A stretch of DNA of 64,000 nt. Source: Chloroflexota bacterium (GTDB lineage: Bacteria > Chloroflexota > Anaerolineae > Anaerolineales > UBA4823). The position numbers and the translations under genes were made by a program. Shown piece after piece: positions 29,301 through 38,270 of this stretch (within the stretch, counting starts at the first letter, position 1; each line of letters opens with the position of its first letter). The notes beneath the pieces were generated by a model that made no database searches, was not told the DNA's origin, and was given only the letters and a program-made list of their open reading frames with translations. Location of the stretch: NCBI GenBank assembly GCA_029782365.1, contig JAKOUW010000234.1, positions 1-64,000 on the forward strand. Direction: 5' to 3'.

Positions 29301-32300
29301 CTCTGCTCGGATTACTTGTCCTTGACTTTCAGTTGATTCGAGATCACTTTTGAGCTCGTTTCGAAGCTTCTCGCGCTCTTTCTCAAAACTAGTTGTGGAC
29401 TCCTTGCCTTTTCGACGAGCATTATGTTTTGCCTGAACATCCCGACTGCGAATATCTTCCCATGTCTTGATTTTCTGCCTGAAAAGATTATGAGTTGCTA
29501 ATCCTAGCGTAGGAATGTAAGTGAAAGCTGAATCTATGATCGTGTCTTGAGCGATCTCAATATCAAGTTGATCCGTTTGTTCTAATTCTCTCCAATAATC
29601 ATCAAAATTAGGAATATCCTGATAATACGCTTCAAACAGCAATATCCGCGCTGTCTCTTTGAGTAGTTCAATTAAACGACCCGGATCTGTTTGATCCAGC
29701 CGCAATTTTCGCAAACAGAGAAAATCATATACCTGCCCTGAAACAATGGGGGGTGTGACAGGGCGTTTGTCTTCACCTTCGTAAAGCAAGTGATGTAAGG
29801 TTTCTTCTGGCAATAACCGTGCATTGAAGGTTGCGTCAGTCAATGCTTTAACCATTACTGTTTTTGTTTCAGAATCTACAACCTTGATAAAGAAAAATTG
29901 CCGTTTCATCCGCTCGCGAACCGTTTCGCCTTTATGCCACATCGCCGCATCGGTCATCCAATCCAACAGTTCTCTAGTCTGATCTACATCTCGTCGGCCC
30001 AAGTATTTTTCAGCCAGGTTATGTAACCCAGGCTGATCACCCAATAAACACAAAAAACCGCCGATAATCTCCAGGTTTTGAATATAGGGTTCCCACTCCG
30101 AAAAGTAATTTTTTACCAAATCTGCACCAGTCCTAAGATCATGTTCATAATTGCCTAATGCAGTTGCGCTTATTGTAAAGCTCCCAGTTGTTCCTTTATC
30201 AGATGATAGTTTCAAATATCGACCTTGAACATCATCCAGAAGATCATTGGGGTCAATCCCTTTTGCTTTGTAAGTCAACTGATCTGTTCTTTTCCACTTC
30301 TTGTTTTTGTTCAATAATCGAATAGCCGGAAGAATATCATTATAGAAATTGGGTAAATCAGCAGCTAAGGCAAGGTAAGAATTAAACACCTCAAGAATAT
30401 TACCTTTTCGCTCCTGCGCAGCAGTTTCATGAACTTTTGCTACGTGATTGAAAATATCCACCAATCTACTCGTAGATATAGAGCCACATAATAAATTGGC
30501 AAATTCGATTACATCAGAAGGTTTTTGCGTTGCCTCAATTACCTGTAGGATTTGAACAGCAGGCAAAATTGTCGAACCGTCTCCATCCCAAAATATTTCA
30601 ATAAATGTGCGCAAATACTTTGCATCTATCCTGTCTTTTTCTAAATTCCCGATGCAATATTTTTCCAAATTAGCAACTAATGTTCCAAGCCGCTTTACCA
30701 TTTCGTGTTGATCAGGCAAAACAAATTCAACTAATGTTTTTTGAGCCGGATGGCTTAGTAACTCAGGATTTAACTCGCTAAAACATAAGAAAGGATAGTC
30801 AAATTCTTCCAGCAAACTCGATATTTGCGGTTCCATTCCTGAAATATTCAGTATCTCAGAAGGTTCAACCTGACCACCTGCTTTTGTTGGAATCCAAGAG
30901 TGAGCTTTGAGCATAGCTAACACGCTTTGGTCAGGTTGCTTTCCCATTGAGTGAAGCGCATCCATAATTATGCGCCAATGTTGCACAGGATACTCAGACG
31001 ATATGGCTAATTGAATGATCGAGCCAGCGCCGAGTGGAAATACGCCTAATTCTTTATAAACCATCTGTAAATAGTCATTATTGGGAGAGCGTAATAAGGT
31101 AGCAAAGCGCGATAAGCTTGAAGGAACTAGTACATTGCTTTCTAAAAATGTGTTAGGGGCTAAGCTCACGAGGGAGCCATTCACAGTTTCATGAATGCGC
31201 AAATTTTTCAGCAAATCTTTTGCATCAGCTAACGAAAATTTTGTTAGCAGCTCATTCCGATCTTCAGGAGAAAGATCTACTAACTCAAGAGAGCTTATTT
31301 GCCTTGGTGCAAGACTTCGCACCAAGGTTAGTACTGCCTTTTCATCCAACTCAGATATGTTTAACTTCTGTTGAGCGATCGGGGTGAGAAGAAGCGCCAT
31401 TCTAGGATCCAGAATACGCCATTCTTCTTCTTTGTATCTTAAGAAGGCAAGCGCTAATCGGGCCCAAACATTTGTAGTATCTTTTAGAACAAACAAATTG
31501 GATTGATCATTGTATTTTGGTGTAAAACCATGCAGAAGATATCGTAGAATTGCTTTTCTCTTTGGAAAACTGGCGACATTATCCAGAGATTGCAATAAAC
31601 TCCGAATTAGACCCTCTCTTTGTGCAATATCTGCTAATCTAGGAGCTGACTCTAATAGACTTAGGCAACCGTCCAAGTTACTTTCAGCAGCATTAAGATC
31701 CAAGCTTTTGTTTATCTCTCTTCGGATAACGACTGGGCTTATATCTTGTAGGGCAAGACTCAGTACACCTAAAATAGTATCAGTGCCATCCGAAGCATAC
31801 TGAAAAAGCAAATTCTTATTACTCAGGCTTTTCAATCTTGAAAGGGAAAGGGATTGCTCTTTGGAAATACCTCTCGATAAATATTTCCCTTTGAATAAAC
31901 TCAAATCACCACATCTCATGATTAACAACTGACGATCTGTCACGCTGTTAAAAACTTGAATGGCTACTTTTTCTTTACTGCCCTCAATACCAGGTAGTTC
32001 TATTGAAGTCGAAACCGTTCCTAATGCTTTCAGAATGGCTTCAGCATGAGTCACGCTCAATGAAGTATTCTCAGCATCTGTTGAAATATCAAAATTTGAT
32101 GGAATAATTATCAGTTCTAATTTAAGCTGGAATAAGACGCTTAGAAGTTCGAGATATTCTGGCTTACGTAAATCTTCATCCTTACCTTGGATAACAAATT
32201 TTTTATCCACTGGTATCAACTTTATGATCTGTGCTATTAAACTGCGGTTCTCATCTAATTTGCGAAGATCTATTGTCGCAAAGGTTTCTCGAATCATCTT

Positions 32301-34067
32301 CAGGAATACGGCCGATAAATTCGAAATGTGTTGTGCAGATATTGAACCAGAATCGGGCAAGGCTATTTTTAAAACATCAACTAAGTAGCCAAGCAATCCT
32401 TGGCTTGAGAAAACATCCCTTACTGGCACGGTTGAAAGCAAATTTGCTAAAATACTTTCTTCCCATTTCAGTTGCTCCGTAATATTAGAGAGCTTAGGCT
32501 TTCCAATTATTGTGACTGGACCAAAATTCAAGATTTCGGGGAAAACTTTTAATGGACGATCAAGATCTGAGGCTGGTGGCTCAGGGAGATGGAGAATCCT
32601 CTGATTTGCTGGAAGTCTACGCCAACCACTTTCACTACCTTGATAACAATAAACCCAATGATTATTTTTACAAATATATTGTCTATATTCCGCAAACAAT
32701 TTCGATTTTTCAAGCGCACTCGTTAATTGGGAGGTGTCAGCTAATGATAGTCTGGATTTAGTGACAAAATTCTCTAGAGCAGGAATTATCAACTGGAGGG
32801 TTCCCTGCTGAGCTAAAGCTCCATTCCATCCTAATGTTAATTCTTCACCTGTTTCAAATACCGGTTGATAGTTATGCTCCCAACCTGGAACTTCTGAACG
32901 CCCCGCATCTACAAAAAACCAACCATGTAGGGTTAATCCATATTTCCCATTACCTTTGATATCAACACGCTCAGCTTGTTTCTCAAGTGGTAAAAAAACT
33001 GCGCGCCTAATACTTAGGTGGCCCGATTCTGAATCAGAGGAAAATCGGTTGAATATAACTGCGACATGAGGTTGTGCGTTATCGCTTTGTTCAATCAATT
33101 CATGGGTTTCAGGATCTTCATTACTATGACGTGGCCATAGCGTGGAAGCTTTCATCTGGCTAAAAATAGGTTTATCAAAACATGCTTCCACGCCAGCATA
33201 AATTGCTTCACTGATACGAGCGCCAGATAGTTGTACCTTCAATCCGCCGTGAAAAGGCCTGATTTCATTACTCGGTATTTTTGTTAATGGAAATGCTAAT
33301 CGCGATGATTCTTTAGCTAATCGCAAATTAAATATACTCTCAAGCTTTCCATTTCCTTCTAAGTGCCAAGATCGGATTTCTTCTAGTGCTCGAAGCTGAG
33401 GAAATAATCGGCAAAGTTCATTCTCCAAACCAGATGACTGATTCCCAGAAGGTTGTAGTATTTTTTCGAGATCGTGGCCTTCTTCTCCAGGAAGTTCTTG
33501 AATAATGGCATGGCGGCGGTCAAAATGGCTTTTCTTCCTTAGCGGGATCACCAAACAAAGGAAACTAGAATAATCTCTAAGTATCACTTCTAAATTTTTA
33601 AGTACAGCTTGACTATCCACCAAACTACAGTTATCCCATTCTGGGTAAGCTGAGTCAACTTCTTGATCTAAACCAATTGTTTCTGCCCAAGGATTAACAA
33701 TATGCAATTGCTTATCAATATGAGATATGAAGAAAAAAGCTTCACAGAGATGAAAAATGCTTTTTAGCCCCAAGCCATAGCGCCCAACTGCATGAGGATT
33801 GCCGGTTTTGCTGCTCAAACCAATGCAGTTAATTGCACGAGCATTTTTCTCATCGAATTCGCCATCGTTTATAACAATTAACGCGGGTCCATTTAGTAAA
33901 GGATGCTGCGCTTCTGGAATTTTATCTATCTGGACAAGATCGATATGTTTTGCAAAAGCATCATCAGCATTTTGAATCAATTCTTTTATGATTGGAAAAC
34001 CAGATTTATAACGGTCTCTGAGGTTCTGACGAATTTGATTGATGATTGAAGCAACAAGCACACGCAT
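26301..34067 (-). CDS. Giant sacsin-like protein with two GHKL (HSP90-type) ATPase domains
   Basis: A 2588-aa protein. The first GHKL domain (about 10-250) shows IKELIQNADDA (N box), VINDGEF and GRYGLGLKSIFHL. A second, near 1600-1800, shows ILFELFQNADDA and GKFGLGFKSVFLI. A charged, probably coiled segment (RRKGKESTTSFEKEREK) precedes it. Sacsin-type ATPases are HSP90 relatives; in bacteria they are repeatedly found next to helicases and nucleases in defence islands, but their action is unknown. This gene and the SNF2 helicase form a two-gene operon. Composition is AT-rich as in the dpt block. Confidence 0.82.
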   Translation of the reverse strand: MRVLVASIINQIRQNLRDRYKSGFPIIKELIQNADDAFAKHIDLVQIDKIPEAQHPLLNGPALIVINDGEFDEKNARAINCIGLSSKTGNPHAVGRYGLGLKSIFHLCEAFFFISHIDKQLHIVNPWAETIGLDQEVDSAYPEWDNCSLVDSQAVLKNLEVILRDYSSFLCLVIPLRKKSHFDRRHAIIQELPGEEGHDLEKILQPSGNQSSGLENELCRLFPQLRALEEIRSWHLEGNGKLESIFNLRLAKESSRLAFPLTKIPSNEIRPFHGGLKVQLSGARISEAIYAGVEACFDKPIFSQMKASTLWPRHSNEDPETHELIEQSDNAQPHVAVIFNRFSSDSESGHLSIRRAVFLPLEKQAERVDIKGNGKYGLTLHGWFFVDAGRSEVPGWEHNYQPVFETGEELTLGWNGALAQQGTLQLIIPALENFVTKSRLSLADTSQLTSALEKSKLFAEYRQYICKNNHWVYCYQGSESGWRRLPANQRILHLPEPPASDLDRPLKVFPEILNFGPVTIIGKPKLSNITEQLKWEESILANLLSTVPVRDVFSSQGLLGYLVDVLKIALPDSGSISAQHISNLSAVFLKMIRETFATIDLRKLDENRSLIAQIIKLIPVDKKFVIQGKDEDLRKPEYLELLSVLFQLKLELIIIPSNFDISTDAENTSLSVTHAEAILKALGTVSTSIELPGIEGSKEKVAIQVFNSVTDRQLLIMRCGDLSLFKGKYLSRGISKEQSLSLSRLKSLSNKNLLFQYASDGTDTILGVLSLALQDISPVVIRREINKSLDLNAAESNLDGCLSLLESAPRLADIAQREGLIRSLLQSLDNVASFPKRKAILRYLLHGFTPKYNDQSNLFVLKDTTNVWARLALAFLRYKEEEWRILDPRMALLLTPIAQQKLNISELDEKAVLTLVRSLAPRQISSLELVDLSPEDRNELLTKFSLADAKDLLKNLRIHETVNGSLVSLAPNTFLESNVLVPSSLSRFATLLRSPNNDYLQMVYKELGVFPLGAGSIIQLAISSEYPVQHWRIIMDALHSMGKQPDQSVLAMLKAHSWIPTKAGGQVEPSEILNISGMEPQISSLLEEFDYPFLCFSELNPELLSHPAQKTLVEFVLPDQHEMVKRLGTLVANLEKYCIGNLEKDRIDAKYLRTFIEIFWDGDGSTILPAVQILQVIEATQKPSDVIEFANLLCGSISTSRLVDIFNHVAKVHETAAQERKGNILEVFNSYLALAADLPNFYNDILPAIRLLNKNKKWKRTDQLTYKAKGIDPNDLLDDVQGRYLKLSSDKGTTGSFTISATALGNYEHDLRTGADLVKNYFSEWEPYIQNLEIIGGFLCLLGDQPGLHNLAEKYLGRRDVDQTRELLDWMTDAAMWHKGETVRERMKRQFFFIKVVDSETKTVMVKALTDATFNARLLPEETLHHLLYEGEDKRPVTPPIVSGQVYDFLCLRKLRLDQTDPGRLIELLKETARILLFEAYYQDIPNFDDYWRELEQTDQLDIEIAQDTIIDSAFTYIPTLGLATHNLFRQKIKTWEDIRSRDVQAKHNARRKGKESTTSFEKEREKLRNELKSDLESTESQGQVIRAELLKAVRRKIGEEYQYRRSSILFELFQNADDAVAELGVLFDEAADKVLPEIPKGSVASDRLALRDYHRRVVVDWDAECIRFAHWGRSINQIRPGSGEVYGYDADLIKMLMMQRSDKLIAPELNIKQLTGKFGLGFKSVFLISQKPAVLSGRLKFEIVAGLYPTRIKQDDLTNLTNHLAGWSIENNRDGTLFELPIDLDVSPSVLSDTVVKDFYKWADLLVIFAHEINRIELMQKGSAHRSIEWHPERLAEGLDWFLGKLRTFGSGSKPSKISALVWKTAQKNASIVDENGGKNHHGSLLFTFSNSGCIPIDADVPRIWVTAPTESALPVGFVINANFALDVGRAQLARSSEQNQVLARDIGRKFGESLVDLFNYTNREWKVFCRRVGLVQDITPYDFWESIWKIACEPLRRTDPSEGANILKRFLGSSGSGLEHLYTEEQALPTDLPNEYQTLTKLGNVRFWVEGVLEKPDVFNQVSAWAGFSIKAPKGTIVSKTVRESLVHLLSETPKWESISLWKTVTWVIGPANRVLPEQASLLGQLITSGFINELDRFEQESLGQFLRKLEFKTIDGSYRPAPELLTLVADIKKEHELDEFLRAQFAPTSLVLSREYSEKATQFFRACREKLYAPVEKLVDWAITADNDTRQRAVLEYLLHGELHRDLAESMRNSSRLVDFERSWLASLYLGHELLQGYDQYDQSILMGLLRLQQAIIEPPPPPLPSANVILETIYDWWERNHAGLISQYEQDIYPMGASNPLCSDLEYLEDPSNRREWMMLFLLGSYHTIGRTRSSAYRNFLSDCQQRGWFDTFTLPTAEADKWIDVLDGYLEHVSDDSDAQYQYLFMRQFVNIYKISRFLIGYAEVFISINQIRARFQLDQITNPNESEIFSGSGLPIIPQVSNTLGLGACFVLRELVRKNVVTSPFAREHCYAPVRRLREFFMEMGCNLSETANISMSTQIYHFLVSNLGEEKASFLNSFDIPFLMIIDQYGGFREFWSQNRV

Positions 34068-34197
34068 ATTGACCCCTACCTATCTGATCAAACGAGAAAA
34101 TTGCTTTGCAATAAATTACAGCTTAGCTTTTTGTGTAACATAATTACATTTTAGCGCCACGTAATGATCGAGCCTGTACAATCTGAAACAATTAACC

Positions 34198-35109
34198 TTA
34201 AACCTGTGTGCGGAAATCTTTCAGCCACTTCCGATCTCCTGGCAAATAATGTTGATACGACCTTGAAACCAGCAGAAGCCTCTCAATCCACTTAATCTGC
34301 TCATCAGTCCACGCTACTGGTGGCTCTATACCGCGTAGCCTCAGAGATTTGATCCGCATCACCCCAGTGTAAAGATCTGCAACGCGCCAGGCTATTGCTA
34401 GCAATTCCCCACCCAGTGACAGGGCTTGATCCAGGTTGAGCAGATCGACAAATTTAACTTTCTCACTAATATCCTTCTCGAATTTGGATAACCCGCCATG
34501 GGTTAGATTCACATCTTTTCCAAGTTTGTTCAGGGATAAACCCTGATCAACTCGGCAGCCCTTAATATAATTGCCCAGGTCAGTCATGGTCATCACACCC
34601 CCACTCCAATAGATATTTCGATACGTATCCAAAGTGATTGGGGGGTATTCCGTGTATTCCCAATTGACATATTGCTGGAATATTTGTCTCAAGTTTTCTT
34701 GTGGGAGCAAGCCTTCTAGGTTCAGCAAATCGACCGATTTGACATCCAGCATCTTTTCTATGATTTGGGATGCGGCGGCAGGTTTTTTGGCGTGAAGCGC
34801 AACAAAATCCTCGATATCAGTGATTGTCAAAGATGGATAATCATCTAGGCTTTCTCTGGCCTTGTCAGAAATCGGTGGAAGGTTCAAATTGGGAAGGCCT
34901 AAGTCATCGTATAGGGCTGTAAAGTAGTAATTAAAAGCATAGAAGATGCGCACCAGGGTGAACAACGTCACAGCCGAAGCCCCGTTTTCAATCCGGCTCA
35001 ATGAAGCATGAGATAGCCCAGCTAAATGAGCTAGCTGAGGTAGAGTCAGGTTTTTGCTTTGGCGGGTATTTTTCAGCCAAATGCCAATTTTCTGAGACGT
35101 TTCATCCAT
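34198..35109 (-). CDS. XRE-family transcriptional regulator with a probable second HTH
   Basis: A 303-aa protein. The N-terminal HTH_3 domain (about 10-65) reads IGIWLKNTRQSKNLTLPQLA then LSHASLSRIENG. A second HTH-like stretch near 185-220 reads IKGCRVDQGLSLNKLGKDV then LTHGGLSKFEKD. It faces the integrase gene across a shared 90-base region carrying a palindrome, so it may repress integrase, itself, or the island. ATG 35109 follows GTAGAGG; TTG 35127 is the less likely alternative. Confidence 0.8.
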   Translation of the reverse strand: MDETSQKIGIWLKNTRQSKNLTLPQLAHLAGLSHASLSRIENGASAVTLFTLVRIFYAFNYYFTALYDDLGLPNLNLPPISDKARESLDDYPSLTITDIEDFVALHAKKPAAASQIIEKMLDVKSVDLLNLEGLLPQENLRQIFQQYVNWEYTEYPPITLDTYRNIYWSGGVMTMTDLGNYIKGCRVDQGLSLNKLGKDVNLTHGGLSKFEKDISEKVKFVDLLNLDQALSLGGELLAIAWRVADLYTGVMRIKSLRLRGIEPPVAWTDEQIKWIERLLLVSRSYQHYLPGDRKWLKDFRTQV

Positions 35110-35159
35110 TGTGGCCTCTACTTTCAAGAACCAATTTGAAAAATTGCCCTAAATAACCC

Positions 35160-35211
35160 TTGCATTTTGAAGAGAAACTATTTATAATATTGATAATGTA
35201 CGCACATTATC
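35160..35211 (+). promoter_or_regulatory. Sigma70-type promoter of the integrase with operator palindrome at the start site
   Basis: TTGCAT (35160-35165), a 17-bp spacer and TATAAT (35183-35188) form a strong promoter reading into the integrase gene. GATAATGT (35192-35199), ACGC and ACATTATC (35204-35211) make a perfect 8-bp palindrome covering the predicted start of transcription, the classic place for a repressor. The divergent XRE regulator is the obvious candidate binder (inference). Confidence 0.7.
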
Positions 35212-35231
35212 TGATCCACGAGAAAGCAAGG

Positions 35232-36654
35232 ATGCAACGATCTTCTACCTACCCAACCGAACAAAGCGACTCTTTTGAACTGCCACCACTGGGCAGAATT
35301 GAGCATTATCCGGAGCGAATCCAAAAAATATTGTCCGGGTTTAGCGCATACCTGGTAGTCCGGCGTGACCGCGCGGCTTCAACCGCCGATGCCTATCGCC
35401 ATGATGCTATTCAGTATATCGAATTCTACCAGAGCCGCCATGATGGTTCGTTGGATAATTTCATGATCGATCCCGATATGTTTATCGAGTTTTCCGATAT
35501 GCTGAAACGGGATGGTAAGATCCGACGCAGTACGATCAAGCGCCGCTTGATTGGGGTACACCGCTTCTGGGGGTATCTGTATCGGCAAAAAATTGTTCCT
35601 TATCCACCCATCTCAATGGATGAAATGGATATTGTGGTCAAGAAAATTCTCAATCCCACCCACCCGGTTGGACCGGAGCGATTCTCAAAACTTCGAAAGG
35701 CAGCTCGGCATGGACTTAGCGCAATCTACTAATTTTATGGGGCTACGGGATCTGTCCGTTGTATGGCTTACCCGCAAAGCCGGTTTTCCTCTGCGCCAAA
35801 CGCTGGAAATCCTACGCGATGAGGTTTTGACCGATTCATCTGCGATTCTCGTTCAGGAGCAGTTGGTTGCAGAGCCTCCCCGCTTTGTGCTGGATTACAT
35901 GGCCTGCAGGGATGCTCTGTTTGGGAAGAGCCTGTTTCTTTTCCCAACATCCGATGGGGCATTGTACCGTCCTACGAAATTCACCAAGCGGATCAAGAAA
36001 CTGCTTGAGGAAGCGAATATGGCAACTTCCCCTTCACATCCTACCGAGCTTTCCGATGAGCAGTACCAGGCATTGCTGAACATGCGCTTCAAAATCCAAC
36101 GCCCAATCTATCAAAGTGCGTTAGCTGTAGCCTTGTGCAGTTACCTGGGTTTGCGCCCGAGCGAAGTGGCCAAGCTGATTACGACCGATCTGGATTTCGA
36201 CAATCGGAAGATTTACCTGCGACAAACAAAATCTCAAGAAGATCAGGAACTTCCCTTGCTGTCGTTCATGATCGAGCCGTTCAAATCCTATGTGCAAAAC
36301 CTTCCCCGGCGTTCGCCGCTTTTTATCAACGCCCAGGGGCTGCAGTGGGACCGGCGTGATGTAACTGAAGCGGTTGCACAATGGGGATTGGAGTTTGGCG
36401 TCGAGGACCTGACAGCCCGTAGAATGAGGGCTTCTTTGGGAGCGATGCTGGCCAGGATTGGTGTGCCGCCGGCCATGCTTGGTAAAATTCTACGCCATAA
36501 AGATGCGGCTACGGCGCTTCGCCACTACAATGAATTAGAAGTTGAGGAAATGCGGCGTTTGCTAGAAAACCTGCAAACGAGGCAATTCAACTATGACCAG
36601 CAGACGATTCGAGACTTTCAGCGCCTGTATGATCTCCTGGAGGGTGACGAATGA
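35232..36654 (+). pseudogene. Tyrosine recombinase/integrase, interrupted by a +1 frameshift
   Basis: The N-terminal core-binding domain is read in one frame up to a stop at 35732; the catalytic domain continues in the +1 frame, open from 35551 to 36654. Catalytic residues visible in the second frame are R in YLGLRPSEV, K in RQTKS, R in ARRMRAS, H in LRHKD and Y in LRHYNE; the first His of the usual HxxR is Arg. The start ATG 35232 is preceded by AAGG. Both halves look otherwise intact, so the break may be recent or a sequencing error. The gene ends 76 bp from the rnpB 3' end and closes the defence island. Confidence 0.8.
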
Positions 36655-36729
36655 CGCCCCGATCGACATCACTTGCTTTCTGGGTTGTTAATGTGCCGCC
36701 ATCTAGCCGGTTGAACGAACTAGAATGTA

Positions 36730-37149
36730 CCCCAGGCCGGCCTATAAGCCGCATTCTGTCCAGCGGTTGGGTATCTTCTTGCGAAGACGGCAGCCGCCTG
36801 GATGGTCATCCATCTTGGCCGGTCATTGCTGACCGGCTCCAGCAGCCTACCCGAGACAGAAACGGGCCGTTTCATTTGTCTCTGCTTGGCCTTGCTCCCA
36901 GCGGGGGTTACCTGGCCGCAGTCATTGCTGGCTGCGCCGGTGGGCTCTTACCCCACCTTTTCACCCTCGCCGCATACCGCCCGGAGGCGGCGTGCGGCAC
37001 TATGTCTCTGTGGCCCGATCCCGCAGCTAAGCTTGCGAACAAGCCCGCCGCCCCGGATGTTCTCCGGCGCCGTGCCCTGTGGAGTGCAGACTTTCCTCTG
37101 GCGGCAGGCGCAAGCGCCTCCCGCCAGCGACCATCCAGCCAGCCTGGGG
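36730..37149 (-). ncRNA. rnpB: RNase P RNA (bacterial type)
   Basis: On the minus strand the 5' part carries the conserved GAGGAAAGTCTGCACTCC (P4 strand and CR I) and the 3' part GACAGAATGCGGCTTATAGG. The ends CCCCAGGCTGGCT and GGCCGGCCTGGGG pair over 13 bp as helix P1, which fixes the limits at about 36730 and 37149 (420 nt). A -10-like TATGAT lies 14 bp upstream. It processes tRNA 5' ends. Open frames overlapping it are spurious. Confidence 0.96.
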
Positions 37150-37201
37150 TATGCTTATCTTATCATATTCAAGCCGCGAAAAAGAAGTACAATTAACCCC
37201 A

Positions 37202-37897
37202 ATGCAACCCGGGCACACCCAACCCGTCTTGGACCTGCTCCAACGCCTGCCGCTGTTGAGCCAACTGCGCGCCGAGGACCTGGCCGCCCTGGCGCGTGAA
37301 ACGCGCCTGGAGCGCCTGGCGGTGGACAAGGTCGTCTTTTACCAGGGTGACTCCTGCGAGCGGGTGTACGTGGTGGCTGCTGGGCGAGTGAAGATCGTCT
37401 ATCACGACCGCGATGGCCGCGAGGTGATCCTGGAGATGATTGCGCCCGGCGAGATGTTTGGCGGCACGGTGCTGTTCTTCCCCAGCCACCCGGCCACCGC
37501 CATGACGATGGAAGAGTCTTCCATCGCCAGTTTCAGCGCCGAGGCCTATTCCCGCCACCTGTTGAATAATCCACCGGTCATTTTGAATATCTTGCGCATG
37601 CTGGGAGTGCGCCACCTGTCGATGATCAATATGCAAATCATGGCGGGCGAGCGGGTCGAGCGGCGCATGGCGCATATTTTGCTCAAACTGGCAGCGCGCA
37701 GCGGGCGACCTACCCCCCAGGGCACCCTGATCACCATCCCGCTCTCGCGCCAGGACCTGGCCGAGATGGCCTGCACCACGCTGGAAACTTCGATCCGCAC
37801 GATCTCACGCTTCCAGAAAGACGGCCTGGTTTCCACCCAGCGTGGCGGTTATATTTTGGTGAGGGATCTCAAAGACCTCGAAGAGATGAGCGGCTAG
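37202..37897 (+). CDS. Crp/Fnr-family transcriptional regulator
   Basis: A 231-aa protein: cyclic-nucleotide-type beta barrel (about 15-125, with VVAAGRVKIVYHDRDGREVIL and GEMFGG), dimer helix, and a Crp-type HTH (about 180-210) with SRQDLAEMACTTLETSIRTI. No N-terminal Fnr cysteine set is visible, so it is not an Fe-S Fnr; the ligand could be NO via haem, or another small molecule. The recognition helix keeps the Glu and Arg of Crp but has Leu where E. coli Crp has Arg180. The likely targets are the TATGA-N6-TCATA sites at nirK and the cupin operon. It overlaps the next gene tail to tail by 4 bp. Confidence 0.92.
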   Translation: MQPGHTQPVLDLLQRLPLLSQLRAEDLAALARETRLERLAVDKVVFYQGDSCERVYVVAAGRVKIVYHDRDGREVILEMIAPGEMFGGTVLFFPSHPATAMTMEESSIASFSAEAYSRHLLNNPPVILNILRMLGVRHLSMINMQIMAGERVERRMAHILLKLAARSGRPTPQGTLITIPLSRQDLAEMACTTLETSIRTISRFQKDGLVSTQRGGYILVRDLKDLEEMSG

Positions 37898-38154
37898 GCG
37901 CTATCCGCGGCGGGCGGTGTGCCGCGCTTGCAGTAGGGATAAATGCCGCAGAACGGCGGACGGGGATAGTGCACCCAATTTCCGCAGTTGTGGCACGTGC
38001 CCCCTTCCTGATTGCACCACACTTCCACCTCGGCCTCGCCGCAGTGCGGACAGGGTACGTAATCGGGGAAGGGGTCGGGCAGCGGCAGGCCGGTGACTGG
38101 GTCCAGGCGTTCGCCCCCGGGTTGGGGAATGGGGAAGGTGGGTTCGCTGGTCAT
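37894..38154 (-). CDS. Small double zinc-ribbon-like protein
   Basis: An 86-aa protein with CPHCGEAEVEVWCNQEGGTC then HNCGNW and CGIYPYC: several CxxC-type pairs that should bind zinc. No other domain. Function unknown. ATG 38154 lies 11 bp after a TACAAT -10-like box, so the message may be leaderless; TTG 38175 is the alternative start. Confidence 0.6.
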   Translation of the reverse strand: MTSEPTFPIPQPGGERLDPVTGLPLPDPFPDYVPCPHCGEAEVEVWCNQEGGTCHNCGNWVHYPRPPFCGIYPYCKRGTPPAADSA

Positions 38155-38270
38155 ACGGCGGAAATTGTACTGCAACTTGTGAAAATCAGGTTAGTTTTGT
38201 TTGATTGGCGCCTGGCCTGCGTCGGGGTGCATTTTTGAGGCAACCAGGCCAGGCGCTCTGCGTGATAAGG

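Noticed and set aside
35551-35732. Programmed frameshift in the integrase
   Set aside because: The change is +1 (or -2) and I see no slippery heptamer with a following stem; a simple indel is the easier explanation.
36651-37196. Open frame of 181 codons on the plus strand
   Set aside because: It covers rnpB in antisense; the RNA has its conserved blocks and a 13-bp P1 helix, so the frame is chance.
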